Origin: Tenacibaculum aiptasiae
Lineage (GTDB): Bacteria > Bacteroidota > Bacteroidia > Flavobacteriales > Flavobacteriaceae
Length of the DNA: 64,000 nt
Reading direction: 5' to 3'
NCBI RefSeq assembly: GCF_008806755.1
Contig: NZ_WAAU01000031.1
Location: 21,116-85,115, forward strand
Positions 37,506-46,293 of the stretch are shown here, one piece after another. The notes beneath the pieces are model-generated. The model worked only from the letters and a program-made list of their open reading frames with translations. It searched no databases and had not been told where the DNA came from. Made by a program: the position numbers and the translations under genes. The number at the start of each line of letters is the position of its first letter. The stretch's first letter is position 1.

Positions 37506-38594
37506 TTACTCTCTATTCGCTTGATTAAATCCACTTATCTCAACAATAGCTTGTATAACATTATCCTGATCAATTTTTTTATTCCAGCCTTTTTGTGCTA
37601 ATTCAGCTCTAACTTCGCTTTCTGATTTTCCCATTTCAAAAAGATATATTGTATATTCAAGTACTTTCTCTGGAATTTTTTTAATCATATGGTTTGCAAT
37701 AATTCCTGCGGTTTTACCCATAGCTAAAATATATGAGAAGACTATTTGAAATATCCAACTCAAGATAAGCCCTATCCAACCTGTATTCAAATTCTTTATA
37801 GTTAAGCCGTTTTCAAATCGCATTTTTATAAATTCAAAAAAACTGAGTTTAGAAATATTGTTTTGTGTTATTATTAATTGGTATTGTGTAAGCTGATTGG
37901 TAATGAACATTGTAATCATCATTACTCCAATTATCAATTGGATTCGTTGAAATTCAATATAATTTGTTTTCTTTAAAACTTGAGAAAACAAATACCCTAT
38001 TCCTATTCCTATACCTACCTCGTAAAGAAAAATAAAATAGGTGAAATTGACAGTTAAAAAAGCAATTAATACTCCAAACAAAATAGCAATAAATAGTCCG
38101 CCAATTATTGAAAGAGGTAAATTTGGTTTTCCAAACTCTTTGGGCTTTGGTAATTCCGTTGGAATTTCATAATCGGTCCAATTAATTTGTTTTTCAAATT
38201 CAGTTTCTAATTCAATGAGCTTTCCATTTTTGTTATATTCGGTTGCTAATTTTTGAAAAAGAGCAATGAATAAACCTGTTCTTTTAGAGTTCTTTCCAAA
38301 ATCAATGAAATTACCTTCAAGTGTTTTACTATGAACTTCAATTCGGCCAGAAGCTTTTTTTGTGACAGTTATTTTTTCTGTTAACTTATTCCAGTCTCCT
38401 TTTCTTTTTGCTTCTACAGATTTTTTGTCACTGTAAACAATTGGCCAATCGAGTTTTTCAAATACTTCAATTATTAATGGAATAATTTGTCCGTCTTCAA
38501 TATTTGTTTTAAAATTTTCTGTAAACTCAGGGGTATATTTAAAGCTATATTTCTTTTTTATTGTTGATTCTAGTTGTTTGTATTTTAAATTCAT
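37506..38594 (-). CDS. Uncharacterised membrane protein
   Basis: This 362-residue protein has a soluble N-terminal domain (about 1-140) with a beta-rich VTKKASGRIEVHSKTLEGNFIDFGKNSKRTG segment. Four hydrophobic helices follow (about 160-185, 187-205, 215-235 and 268-292). A C-terminal region repeats a short KGW/helix pattern (EVRAELAQKGWNKKIDQDNVIQAI). I do not recognise a family. It heads the three-gene set with the carrier-like and SUKH-like genes, 67 bases upstream of the former. Confidence 0.55.
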   Translation of the reverse strand: MNLKYKQLESTIKKKYSFKYTPEFTENFKTNIEDGQIIPLIIEVFEKLDWPIVYSDKKSVEAKRKGDWNKLTEKITVTKKASGRIEVHSKTLEGNFIDFGKNSKRTGLFIALFQKLATEYNKNGKLIELETEFEKQINWTDYEIPTELPKPKEFGKPNLPLSIIGGLFIAILFGVLIAFLTVNFTYFIFLYEVGIGIGIGYLFSQVLKKTNYIEFQRIQLIIGVMMITMFITNQLTQYQLIITQNNISKLSFFEFIKMRFENGLTIKNLNTGWIGLILSWIFQIVFSYILAMGKTAGIIANHMIKKIPEKVLEYTIYLFEMGKSESEVRAELAQKGWNKKIDQDNVIQAIVEISGFNQANRE

Positions 38595-39097
38595 ACTAAT
38601 AGCAATTTGATTATATACTGAGTTTTATTTTTGTTATTACTCAATATAATTAATAAAATTAAAGGTTTTTAATTGTGTATCAGATGTAGGAATAAATTCC
38701 ACGCAATTTTTTTCAAACAAATATAGTAAAATATAAAGTGTATTTGTGTCTCTATATTGAGGTATGCTTTTAAGGTTTAAAAGATTGATTTTTTATAAAT
38801 AGAAATGTTTTTAATACCAAGTTTCAATAAAATATAAAGACAGGTTTTTATTGGCTATAAAAAAGGAATAAGGGTTTTTATGGTAAATTTGTGTCAGGTT
38901 ATTTGGAGCTATTTAGTTGAAAAACAGTAATAAAGATGTTTTATTTATTTGTAATATTTTTTAATGATATTATGCTAATATTTATTTAACTTAGATCTAT
39001 TAGATAATATAATAAAATTAAAGTAAGATAAAACTACCTTTTTGTGTAAGGTTAAATAATAAGGTCCTTCTTATTTTTGTTTGAAATCATTATTAGA
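38595..39097. other. 503-base AT-rich gap between accessory cluster and biosynthetic cluster
   Basis: No reading frame of interest is present on either strand. The gap must hold the promoters of the minus-strand membrane protein gene and the plus-strand ThiF gene. Visible pieces are a small AT-rich inverted repeat (CTTTTAA-GGT-TTAAAAG, 38767-38783) and two exact TAnnTTTG elements on the plus strand (38884-38891 and 39072-39079). The second lies 18 bases before the ThiF start, but neither has a good -33 box. Confidence 0.5.
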
Positions 39098-39856
39098 ATG
39101 GATGCAAGGTATAGCAGAAATAGAATATATGTTAAACCAGATGAACAAGAACTAATAAAAAATAGTTCTATTTTATTGGCTGGTTCGGGAATTGGTAGCG
39201 TTATAGCAGAATGTGCTCTGCGCTTTGGTTTTGAAAATTTAACTATTATTGATGGAGATCAAGTTGAAAAATCAAACTTAAATAGACAAAATTATATAGA
39301 AGCTGATATCAATATAGATAAAGTAGCTGCATTAAAAAAACGATTGTTATCCATAAATGAAAAAGCAAATATTAATGTGCATAATTGTTTTTTAACGAAA
39401 GAAAATTTAAGTGAACATATAAATAATCATAAAATAGCTATTAATGCATTAGATTTCAATACTGAGGTACCTTTGTTTTTTGATGAAATCTGCCAACAAA
39501 ATAATATACCAGTTTTGCACCCTTATAATTTAGGATGGGGAGGATTAGTAACTATAATATCGCCTAATGGTTTGTCGTTGAGGTCTATAGCAAAAGCAGG
39601 AGAACAATTTAATGAACTTAGGGTTGTTGAATACATAACAAGTTATATGAAATTTTGGGGAACCCCTCAGTTATGGATTGATGAGGTTTTAAATGAATAT
39701 TTAAATGAAAAAGAAAAATTATCTCCTCCGCAATTATCAATTGGTTCATGGATGGTTGCTAGTATGTGTACACATATTCTTTTTAAGATTATAACAAATA
39801 AAGAGTTTAAAACGTTTCCTGAGTTTTACTTTTCATCAATCAATAATGATTACTAA
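39098..39856 (+). CDS. ThiF/MoeB/E1-like adenylyltransferase
   Basis: The ATG at 39098 is preferred over a TTG at 39077 that would only add FEIIIR. The 252-residue protein has the nucleotide-binding loop LLAGSGIGSVIAE (about 27-39) and the E1 motif IDGDQVEKSNLNRQN (about 51-65), whose Asp, Asn and Arg bind ATP and magnesium. The zinc-binding Cys pairs of MoeB or ThiF are not seen. Such enzymes adenylate a C-terminal carboxylate or a peptide. No ubiquitin-like substrate is encoded nearby. It overlaps the convergent LuxR gene by 4 bases. It may belong to the acyltransferase/regulator module that follows. Confidence 0.8.
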   Translation: MDARYSRNRIYVKPDEQELIKNSSILLAGSGIGSVIAECALRFGFENLTIIDGDQVEKSNLNRQNYIEADINIDKVAALKKRLLSINEKANINVHNCFLTKENLSEHINNHKIAINALDFNTEVPLFFDEICQQNNIPVLHPYNLGWGGLVTIISPNGLSLRSIAKAGEQFNELRVVEYITSYMKFWGTPQLWIDEVLNEYLNEKEKLSPPQLSIGSWMVASMCTHILFKIITNKEFKTFPEFYFSSINNDY

Positions 39857-40611
39857 ATTAGTTTATTATTAGTAGCATAAACTATTGCTTCAGAAATGTT
39901 GGTTACCTCTAATTTCTCAAATAGTTTTCTTCTGTGAAATTTAACTGTGTCTGGTGATATAAACATTGGCTCTGCCATTTCATTTATAGTAAAGCCTCTT
40001 ACAGAAAATTTTAAAATTTCTTTTTCACGATGAGTGAGTTTTAATTTACCGATTTTTTTCCAAAAACTACCCTTTAAATCGTATTTAAAAATATTATTTT
40101 CACCTTTTTTAGATACGGTAATGTTTCCTGAATTTTGTTCATTAGAAAGGGATATAATACAAACGGCTTTCCATATTTTTCCTTGATCAGTTAAAAAAAT
40201 AGGTGTTAATTTTTGATTAATTAAAAAGGTTTTTCCTTCTTTATTTTTTAAATGAAAGTCATAAGATATAGTATAATTTATTCTTTCTGCTAGAGGTATT
40301 TTTTGATAAAAATCAAATCCAATAGTATTTATTTTAAGAAGTAATTTTAAATCTTTAGGAGTTACATAATTAAAATAAAATAGATACCCCATTTCTTTAA
40401 CTTCATCAGGAGTATGACCACATAAAAAAAGGGGGTTCTCAGAAACATATTCAAACCCTTTTTTTTGATAATCAATTACATAAATACTCTTATAGGTAGT
40501 TCTAGCAAAAGCTTCAATAGCTTTTATATAATCAGCTGTTTGCTTCCGTTCGTTTTCAGATATACTCGTCACGGTATTGCGTGAAGAGAAAAAATCACCA
40601 ATATTGGTCAT
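39853..40611 (-). CDS. PAS domain LuxR-family transcriptional regulator
   Basis: This 252-residue protein has a PAS-like sensor region (about 36-155; VIDYQKKGFEYVSENPLFLCGHTPDEV and the PAC-like DFHLKNKEGKTFLINQKLTPIF). A C-terminal LuxR/GerE helix-turn-helix follows (about 190-248: LTHREKEILKFSVRGFTINEMAEPMFISPDTVKFHRRKLFEKL). It is divergent from the GNAT acyltransferase gene across 158 bases and is the obvious candidate local regulator of the biosynthetic cluster. It has no autoinducer-binding domain of the classical LuxR type. A GC-rich palindrome lies just upstream of its start codon. Confidence 0.87.
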   Translation of the reverse strand: MTNIGDFFSSRNTVTSISENERKQTADYIKAIEAFARTTYKSIYVIDYQKKGFEYVSENPLFLCGHTPDEVKEMGYLFYFNYVTPKDLKLLLKINTIGFDFYQKIPLAERINYTISYDFHLKNKEGKTFLINQKLTPIFLTDQGKIWKAVCIISLSNEQNSGNITVSKKGENNIFKYDLKGSFWKKIGKLKLTHREKEILKFSVRGFTINEMAEPMFISPDTVKFHRRKLFEKLEVTNISEAIVYATNNKLI

Positions 40612-40615
40612 AGGT

Positions 40616-40639
40616 TTCGTAGGGACTTAGTCCCGCGAA
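40616..40639. promoter_or_regulatory. GC-rich palindrome next to the luxR-like start
   Basis: TTCG-ta-GGGAC-tta-GTCCC-g-CGAA is a near-perfect inverted repeat beginning 4 bases upstream of the regulator's ATG. It stands out in an AT-rich gap. It could be an operator for the regulator or a hairpin in its mRNA leader. Confidence 0.5.
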
Positions 40640-40769
40640 TTAATTAAAAAAATAGTTAAAAAACAATTTTATTATATGATTTTTTTATAAAAATATTGAA
40701 TATTCCACAATTTTGTGTAGTGTAGTTAAAGCTTTGAGAATATAGCTTTGGTAGCAAAACATAATAATT

Positions 40770-41420
40770 ATGATACTAACCAAAAACTATTTAGAAAGAT
40801 TAACTACAAATGAAGTTTATAATTTATCAAAATTTGTAGTAGAAGAAAACTTTAATCATCATAGTGTAAACGATGATTTAGAAAACATAAAAAAAGATAT
40901 TCTGTCTGTTTATAATGAAGAGTTAAAATATGGGCAAAATTCTAAAATATTTGTTAGTAAGGACGATTATGGTAATATTTCGGGATCTATTAGAGTTTTA
41001 AAATGGAACTACTTAGATAAATTACCAATTGAAACTTTATTTGGGATAAATCCATTAATGTACATTGAAGATAGGCCTTTTAATGAGATATGGCATATAG
41101 GTAGATTTGCCATTAAAAAGGGAATAAATGATTCTAACTTATTTAAAAAATTGATGGTTTGTGCAATTGCACCTATTTGTAATAATATTGAAAACATAGC
41201 ATTTGCAGAATGTGATAATAAATTATTAAGAATAATGTCATTACTTGGAATAAAGGCAGAAGTTGTAGGAAGACCTATAAATTACCTAGGTTCAGAAACG
41301 ATTCCTGTAAGTTTTTCACATGCTGGACTTATTGATTTTTATAATAAAAACAAACATTTGGTTTTGAATCAGAGTCTTTTAGATGGAAAAGGGGTAATTG
41401 AAAACTACACTTTTGTGTAG
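40770..41420 (+). CDS. GNAT-fold acyltransferase resembling LuxI/FeeM acyl synthases
   Basis: This 216-residue protein has features shared with LuxI autoinducer synthases and FeeM-type N-acyl amino acid synthases. GSIRVL (Arg75) resembles the LuxI RLL strand, and EIWHIGRFAIKKG (Glu106, Arg112, Phe113) corresponds to the LuxI E..SRF motif. LLRIMSLLGIKAEVVGRPINYLGSETIPV matches the C-terminal lobe. Such enzymes move an acyl group from a carrier protein or CoA to an amine. The classical N-terminal Trp/Phe pattern of LuxI is not clear, so the product cannot be named. It sits divergent to the PAS-LuxR gene and before the nusG paralogue. Confidence 0.65.
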   Translation: MILTKNYLERLTTNEVYNLSKFVVEENFNHHSVNDDLENIKKDILSVYNEELKYGQNSKIFVSKDDYGNISGSIRVLKWNYLDKLPIETLFGINPLMYIEDRPFNEIWHIGRFAIKKGINDSNLFKKLMVCAIAPICNNIENIAFAECDNKLLRIMSLLGIKAEVVGRPINYLGSETIPVSFSHAGLIDFYNKNKHLVLNQSLLDGKGVIENYTFV

Positions 41421-41531
41421 CGATTATAACTAATAAAATTTAGAAGTTTGAAGAGAGAAGAAAAAACAATTTAAGTCCGAAAATAATGTGACTTAGAGAA
41501 GCGAAGCTTTGCATTAAAATAATTTGAAATT

Positions 41532-42044
41532 GTGAATTTTACTATCGGCTGGCATGTGTTATATGTGAAATCTCGTTGGGAGAGGAAAGTATCTGAATCT
41601 TTAAAAGAAATTTCTTTAGAGTCATTTATGCCTCAGGTTAAAACAATTAAACAATGGAGTGATAGAAAAAAAATGGTTCTTACTCCTCTTTTTCCATCAT
41701 ATGTTTTTGTGAATATTAATTCTTCTTTAGAATTTCACAAAGCTTTATCAGTTGAAGGAGCTTTTTCATATATACGTTTTGGTAAAGAATACGCTAGGGT
41801 TCAAGAAAAGGAAATTAATCAAATAAAATTATTGGTAGGAAATAAAAATATTACCAATATTGAAACTAATGTTAGATTTCCAAAGGTAGGTGAGTCTAAA
41901 AAAATTATTTATGGTCCACTTAGTGGCTTAGATTGCGAAGTTTTGAAAGTAAATAATTGCAATAAAATAATTGTACGAATTGACTCATTGCAGCAAAATT
42001 TAATAGCTACAATTCCTTTAGGATTTTTTGCAAATGAATTATAA
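41532..42044 (+). CDS. NusG paralogue (UpxY/LoaP-like antiterminator)
   Basis: A GTG start gives a 170-residue protein with an N-terminal NGN domain (about 1-110: GWHVLYVKSRWERKVSESL, FMPQVKTIKQWSDRKKMVLTPLFPSYVFVNI, VEGAFSYIRFGKEYARV). A KOW-like end follows (about 120-165: GPLSGLDCEVLKVN). Specialised NusG paralogues such as UpxY in Bacteroides capsule operons and LoaP in antibiotic operons let RNA polymerase read through terminators in long operons. Placement directly upstream of the 20-kb PKS/NRPS genes fits that role. A 248-base leader with a hairpin separates it from sbnA. Confidence 0.88.
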   Translation: MNFTIGWHVLYVKSRWERKVSESLKEISLESFMPQVKTIKQWSDRKKMVLTPLFPSYVFVNINSSLEFHKALSVEGAFSYIRFGKEYARVQEKEINQIKLLVGNKNITNIETNVRFPKVGESKKIIYGPLSGLDCEVLKVNNCNKIIVRIDSLQQNLIATIPLGFFANEL

Positions 42045-42187
42045 AATCTAATTTATAATGTTTTCTAATAAAAAGTTAGAATATGCTTGTGAAGTAGAAC
42101 AATAACTTTATTCACTAATAGTAATTAATCAAAGTCTTCTTAGATTTCTAATTAAATACAAAATCATTTTGATTTAAAAATAAATAG

Positions 42188-42209
42188 CCTCTATACTCTT
42201 TTAGAGAGG
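42188..42209 (+). promoter_or_regulatory. Hairpin in the leader of the sbnA operon
   Basis: CCTCT ... AGAGG arms 12 bases apart, with further inner CTCT/AGAG pairing possible, lie 84 bases before sbnA. The following bases are T/G-rich (TTTCTGTTGTTGCTC). It could be a weak terminator or the RNA site used by the NusG paralogue. Confidence 0.45.
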
Positions 42210-42292
42210 TTTCTGTTGTTGCTCTTATGGATTTAGGAGTCTAACAAAATATTTAATTCAAGTTTACAATAAATCAACTAAACAACTTAACC

Positions 42293-43261
42293 ATGATAAA
42301 CAACATTTTAGAAAAAGTTGGTAATACTCCATTGATATCAATAAAAAATAAGGAAGAGCCAAATTTAAATGTTTTTGCAAAATTAGAATTTTATAATCCA
42401 ACAGGAAGCGTTAAAGACCGTGCAGCTTCTTACATTATTAATAGTTTATTAGATAGAGGAATTATAACTCAGAATACAACCATAATAGAGTCTTCTTCTG
42501 GAAATTTTGGTATTGCTTTATCAGCTTATGCAAAGCAAAAAGGATTAAAATTTGTTTGTGTTATTGATAAAACAACTTTGCCTGTTAATGAAATGATGAT
42601 TAGGCTTCAAGGCGCAGAAGTAATAAAGATAACAGAGCCAGATTCAAGAGGGGGGTATTTATTGAATAGAATAAAAAAAGTAAAAGAAATTGTTGAAAAT
42701 ACTGAGGATATCTATTGGGTAAATCAATATGAAAACCCTTTAAACGCTCAGGCATATTATAACTCATTAGCCAATGAAATTTGCTTAGAGATTCCTAGGC
42801 AAAAGCTAGATTATTTATTTATGGGAGTTAGTTCAGGAGGAACTATTACTGGTGTTTCTCAAAAAGTTAAAGAAAAATACCCAAATGCCCAAATTATAGC
42901 AGTGGATGTAGAAGGGTCAATAATTTTTGGAGGAAAATCAAGAAAGAGATTTATTCCAGGTATTGGTTCAAGTTTGCGTCCAGGTATTTTGGAATCTGCT
43001 AAGATTGATAATGTAGTTTATGTTGATGAAATGGAGACAGTTACCAATTGTGTTGAATTATTAGAAAATCATAACATATATGCAGGAGGTTCTTCGGGTT
43101 CTGTGTTTGCAGCAGTAAAAAAATATTTCAATATGCATCCTGTAGATAGGCCTGTTAATATCATGTGTGTGTTTGCTGATAAAGGAGAACGATACATTTC
43201 TACAATATATAATCCTAAATGGCGAGAAATGGTAGAATCTGCAAATTTAGAATTAGTCTAA
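42293..43261 (+). CDS. sbnA: SbnA-like N-(2-amino-2-carboxyethyl)-L-glutamate synthase
   Basis: This 322-residue fold type II PLP enzyme aligns closely with staphylococcal SbnA from memory: VGNTPLI, the lysine motif FYNPTGSVKDRAASYII, ESSSGNFGIALSAYA, EPDSRGGYLLNRIKKV, YWVNQYENPLNAQAYY, VDVEGSIIFGGK and IPGIGSS. SbnA joins O-phosphoserine and glutamate to make ACEGA, the precursor of L-2,3-diaminopropionate (Dap). The next gene encodes the second enzyme, SbnB, so the pair supplies Dap, presumably to the NRPS downstream. It is clearly different from the housekeeping cysteine-synthase-like enzyme at 33159. Confidence 0.9.
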   Translation: MINNILEKVGNTPLISIKNKEEPNLNVFAKLEFYNPTGSVKDRAASYIINSLLDRGIITQNTTIIESSSGNFGIALSAYAKQKGLKFVCVIDKTTLPVNEMMIRLQGAEVIKITEPDSRGGYLLNRIKKVKEIVENTEDIYWVNQYENPLNAQAYYNSLANEICLEIPRQKLDYLFMGVSSGGTITGVSQKVKEKYPNAQIIAVDVEGSIIFGGKSRKRFIPGIGSSLRPGILESAKIDNVVYVDEMETVTNCVELLENHNIYAGGSSGSVFAAVKKYFNMHPVDRPVNIMCVFADKGERYISTIYNPKWREMVESANLELV

Positions 43262-43296
43262 TAACAATAAGAATTATTAAAATAAAAAAACATAAA

Positions 43297-44268
43297 ATGA
43301 TTTACTTAAATAACAAAAATATTCAAGAGTTAAATACTGATTGGAATAATAATGTTAAAGTGATAACTGATGCTGTAAAGTGTTTGGGGTCAAATGATAT
43401 GGCTCAGCCTATTAAACCTTATTTACGTTATAGAAATGAAGTAAATAGAATTATAGCGATGCCAGCATTTATTGGTGGAGATATAAATAAGTCTGGGATT
43501 AAATGGATAGCTAGTTTCCCTGATAATATAGAAAAAGGAATTGCCAGAGCCCATAGTGTAATTACATTAAATGAAGCAGAAACAGGGGTTCCAATAGGAG
43601 TTATTAATAGTGGAGAAATTTCAGCAATTAGAACGGCATCGGTTAGTGGTTTTATAATAAAAAAGTTTATTGAGAATCGTAAACCAGAAAAATTGAAGAT
43701 AGGAATTATAGGTTTTGGTCCCATTGGACAAGCTCATTTAGAAATGTGTAATGCACTTTTAGGGAAAAGTATAGAAGATATACTTATTTATGATTTAAAA
43801 GGAATCGATAGAGCAGTTATAGATGAGGATTTAAATAAGAAAGTAACAGAAGTATCAAGCTGGAAAGAAGCATATGCAGAAGCAGATATATTTATTACTT
43901 GTACGGTTTCTAAAGATAGATACATAGATAAACAACCTAAAGCGGGTTCTCTTCATTTAAATGTTTCATTAAGAGATTATAAAGCAGAAACATTTCCTTG
44001 GTTTTCTAAAGCTATAATTGTTGATGAATGGAATGAAGTGTGTAGAGAAAATACAGATATAGAAATGTTTAATAAAACTCAAAACTTGCAGAGAGAAGAT
44101 GTAATTGAAATTCAAGAACTATTAACCAAAAATTATTTTAGTTCTTTAGAGAGAGAGCAAGCTGTAATGTTTAACCCTATGGGAATGGCTGTTTTCGATA
44201 TTGCAATTGCCGATAACTATTTAAAATTAGCTCTTAATAGAAGTGTAGGAGTTTTACTAGAAGATTAA
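43297..44268 (+). CDS. sbnB: SbnB-like ACEGA dehydrogenase (ornithine cyclodeaminase family)
   Basis: The ATG at 43297 (MIYLNNKNIQELN) is the natural start, 35 bases after sbnA; an upstream frame runs back into sbnA. The 323-residue protein belongs to the ornithine cyclodeaminase/mu-crystallin family and carries SbnB-type blocks: QPIKPYLR, RIIAMPAFIGGD, SGIKWIAS, the Rossmann loop IGIIGFGPIGQAHLEM, FITCTVS, IIVDEWNEVCRE and FNPMGMAVFDIAIA. SbnB oxidises ACEGA with NAD to L-2,3-diaminopropionate and 2-oxoglutarate. The close similarity of both proteins to SbnA/SbnB makes a Dap supply role likely. Confidence 0.9.
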   Translation: MIYLNNKNIQELNTDWNNNVKVITDAVKCLGSNDMAQPIKPYLRYRNEVNRIIAMPAFIGGDINKSGIKWIASFPDNIEKGIARAHSVITLNEAETGVPIGVINSGEISAIRTASVSGFIIKKFIENRKPEKLKIGIIGFGPIGQAHLEMCNALLGKSIEDILIYDLKGIDRAVIDEDLNKKVTEVSSWKEAYAEADIFITCTVSKDRYIDKQPKAGSLHLNVSLRDYKAETFPWFSKAIIVDEWNEVCRENTDIEMFNKTQNLQREDVIEIQELLTKNYFSSLEREQAVMFNPMGMAVFDIAIADNYLKLALNRSVGVLLED

Positions 44269-44316
44269 ATCTTAATTAAAAAATATTAAATACTAATAAA
44301 TTTAAAGAAAAACTAA

Positions 44317-46254
44317 ATGGATAATACAGTTTTCGCGATTCAAATATTTATTGTTTCGCTTGTTATAATTGGTGTTACTTATACAGTAATAGCCCTTGCC
44401 CAAATATTACAGAAAAAAAGAACAAAAGACTTATCTTTTTCAAAATTTACAAACTATTTGTTAGGTTTTGTAGCAATTTTACCCATATCTATTTTTTTGT
44501 ATTACATGCCTATTGCTATGTATGATGAAAATTTTTGGATGGTTCAGTCTCAGAATTATAAAGCTTTAAATAATGCTATTATTCAATTAGGAATAGCTGT
44601 AGCAGCGTTTTATTTTTTGACACGAGTAACTATGTTTTTTCCACATAAAAATAAATACTACAATATTCTTTCGTCCTTACTTCTAATATCATTAATTCCA
44701 GGAGTAGCAAATTCTCTTATAGTAATGATAATTAGTCAATTTGTAAGTGGTGAAGTTGAAACTAAATATTTACTAACTTTCTTTGTGTTAGCTACTTATT
44801 TTTATGTGATTACTATTAGGTTAAGTAAAAGAAAAACGGCTTATTTAGGTTCTATTATAGCACAAGAATTTAATTCGTTAATACTTAGAAATGTTTTTAG
44901 AATTCCTTTTCAAAAATATGAGAAAATTCAAAGTGGAAAAATTTATACAATCTTGAATGATGATATAGGAGATATCTTTTATTTTTCACAAGTAGCTATC
45001 CATATTTTTACCAATGTACTTACTGCTGTTATAATATTTATCTATTTATTTTCATTAGACTTTTTAAATGCTTCAGTTCTAGTAGGTTCAATGGCTTTTA
45101 TATTTTTCCTATATAGTTTTCTTGCAGCCCCATTAAATAATGCTCTATTAGATGCAAGAGATAAAAGAGAAGGTTTTACGAATTTAGTGTCAGGCCTTAT
45201 TAATGGCTTTAAAGAGTTGGTTTTACATCAAGTAAAACGTGTTGAATATAATAAAGATATGGAAGTTAGAAACTCTATGCTTTATACATCAAAATTAAAG
45301 GCGGCTTATATTGATATAAATAAAACACTACTTTCAGAAATATCTTTTACGGTTGCTGTAGGTGTAACTTGTTTGGTTTTTCCCATGATTTTTGAATTTG
45401 ATAAACAATTAATAACAACATTTGTAATAGGTACACTATTTCTTTGGGGGCCTTTTAATAATATGCTTTCAGGTATACCAGGAATAATTAATGCAAAGAT
45501 AGCTTGGAGAAGAATAAAAGAATTTTTGAAAAATACAGATTCTGAAAAAATGCTTTTCATTGAAAATGATAATAAAGTAAATATATCATCGTCTGTAGAA
45601 AGTTTGGAGGTACAGGATATTTGTTTTAATTATAAAAGAGATGAGGATTCGGATGAAATTACTTATGGAATTGGTCCAATTAATTTTGAAGTAAGACAAG
45701 GTGATATAGTTTTTATTATAGGGGGGAATGGTAGTGGTAAAACTACATTTTTGAAGACCTTAATAGGATTGTATCCAGTAGACTCAGGTCAAGTACTTGT
45801 AAATGGAGAAAGAGTTGATACAAAAGTTTTAGGAGAACATTATTCGGTTATTTACAGTGATTTTTATTTATTTAAAAAGATATATGGAATTAACACAAAT
45901 CGTTTGAATCAGGTATATGAATGGCTTGATATGTTTGGTTTATCTGATAAAGTTACAATTGAAGATGGTGCTTATAGTACAATCGATCTATCTAAAGGAC
46001 AACGCAAAAGATTAGCAATTCTAAAGTCTTATTTAGAGGATAGACCAATTTATTTCTTTGATGAATGTGCTGCAGATCTAGATCCTGACTTTAAAGACTT
46101 CTTTTATAATGAACTTCTTGTAAAAATGAGAGATGAAGGAAAATTATTAATTGTGATTACTCATGACGATAAATATTTCGATTTGGCTAATAAGGTTTAT
46201 AAAATGGAGATGGGGAAAATTTCTATGTTAAAATCAGAAGCTGTAGTACTTTAA
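44317..46254 (+). CDS. Peptide-export ABC transporter (SyrD/PvdE type), fused permease-ATPase
   Basis: This 645-residue protein has an unusually long membrane part. Several helices (about 5-28, 45-65, 85-105 and 115-140) precede the standard ABC exporter core (about 150-410). The ATPase has Walker A GGNGSGKT (469-476), the signature DLSKGQRKRLAIL and Walker B YFFDECAADLDP (Asp582, Glu583). The short signature and the Cys-Ala-Ala after the catalytic Glu are typical of cyclic-peptide exporters such as SyrD and PvdE. It should move the finished peptide across the inner membrane. It lies 48 bases after sbnB. Confidence 0.87.
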   Translation: MDNTVFAIQIFIVSLVIIGVTYTVIALAQILQKKRTKDLSFSKFTNYLLGFVAILPISIFLYYMPIAMYDENFWMVQSQNYKALNNAIIQLGIAVAAFYFLTRVTMFFPHKNKYYNILSSLLLISLIPGVANSLIVMIISQFVSGEVETKYLLTFFVLATYFYVITIRLSKRKTAYLGSIIAQEFNSLILRNVFRIPFQKYEKIQSGKIYTILNDDIGDIFYFSQVAIHIFTNVLTAVIIFIYLFSLDFLNASVLVGSMAFIFFLYSFLAAPLNNALLDARDKREGFTNLVSGLINGFKELVLHQVKRVEYNKDMEVRNSMLYTSKLKAAYIDINKTLLSEISFTVAVGVTCLVFPMIFEFDKQLITTFVIGTLFLWGPFNNMLSGIPGIINAKIAWRRIKEFLKNTDSEKMLFIENDNKVNISSSVESLEVQDICFNYKRDEDSDEITYGIGPINFEVRQGDIVFIIGGNGSGKTTFLKTLIGLYPVDSGQVLVNGERVDTKVLGEHYSVIYSDFYLFKKIYGINTNRLNQVYEWLDMFGLSDKVTIEDGAYSTIDLSKGQRKRLAILKSYLEDRPIYFFDECAADLDPDFKDFFYNELLVKMRDEGKLLIVITHDDKYFDLANKVYKMEMGKISMLKSEAVVL

Positions 46255-46293
46255 GAAGTTCTGGATTAGATAGTGCTTTAAAACTAAAATGAA

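Noticed and set aside
42058..42105. 15-codon reading frame (MFSNKKLEYACEVEQ) in the sbnA leader
   Set aside because: It is very short, with no ribosome-binding signal and no run of regulatory codons, so it gives no support for an attenuator peptide.
43219..43296. N-terminal extension of SbnB back into sbnA
   Set aside because: The extra residues do not resemble the family. The ATG at 43297 gives the expected length and beginning.
42293..44268. Reading sbnA and sbnB as housekeeping cysteine synthase and ornithine cyclodeaminase
   Set aside because: The specific blocks EPDSRGGYL, GSIIFGGK and PGIGSS (SbnA) and IAMPAFIGGD, VDEWNEVCRE and NPMGMA (SbnB), together with adjacency in an NRPS cluster, favour the Dap pathway.
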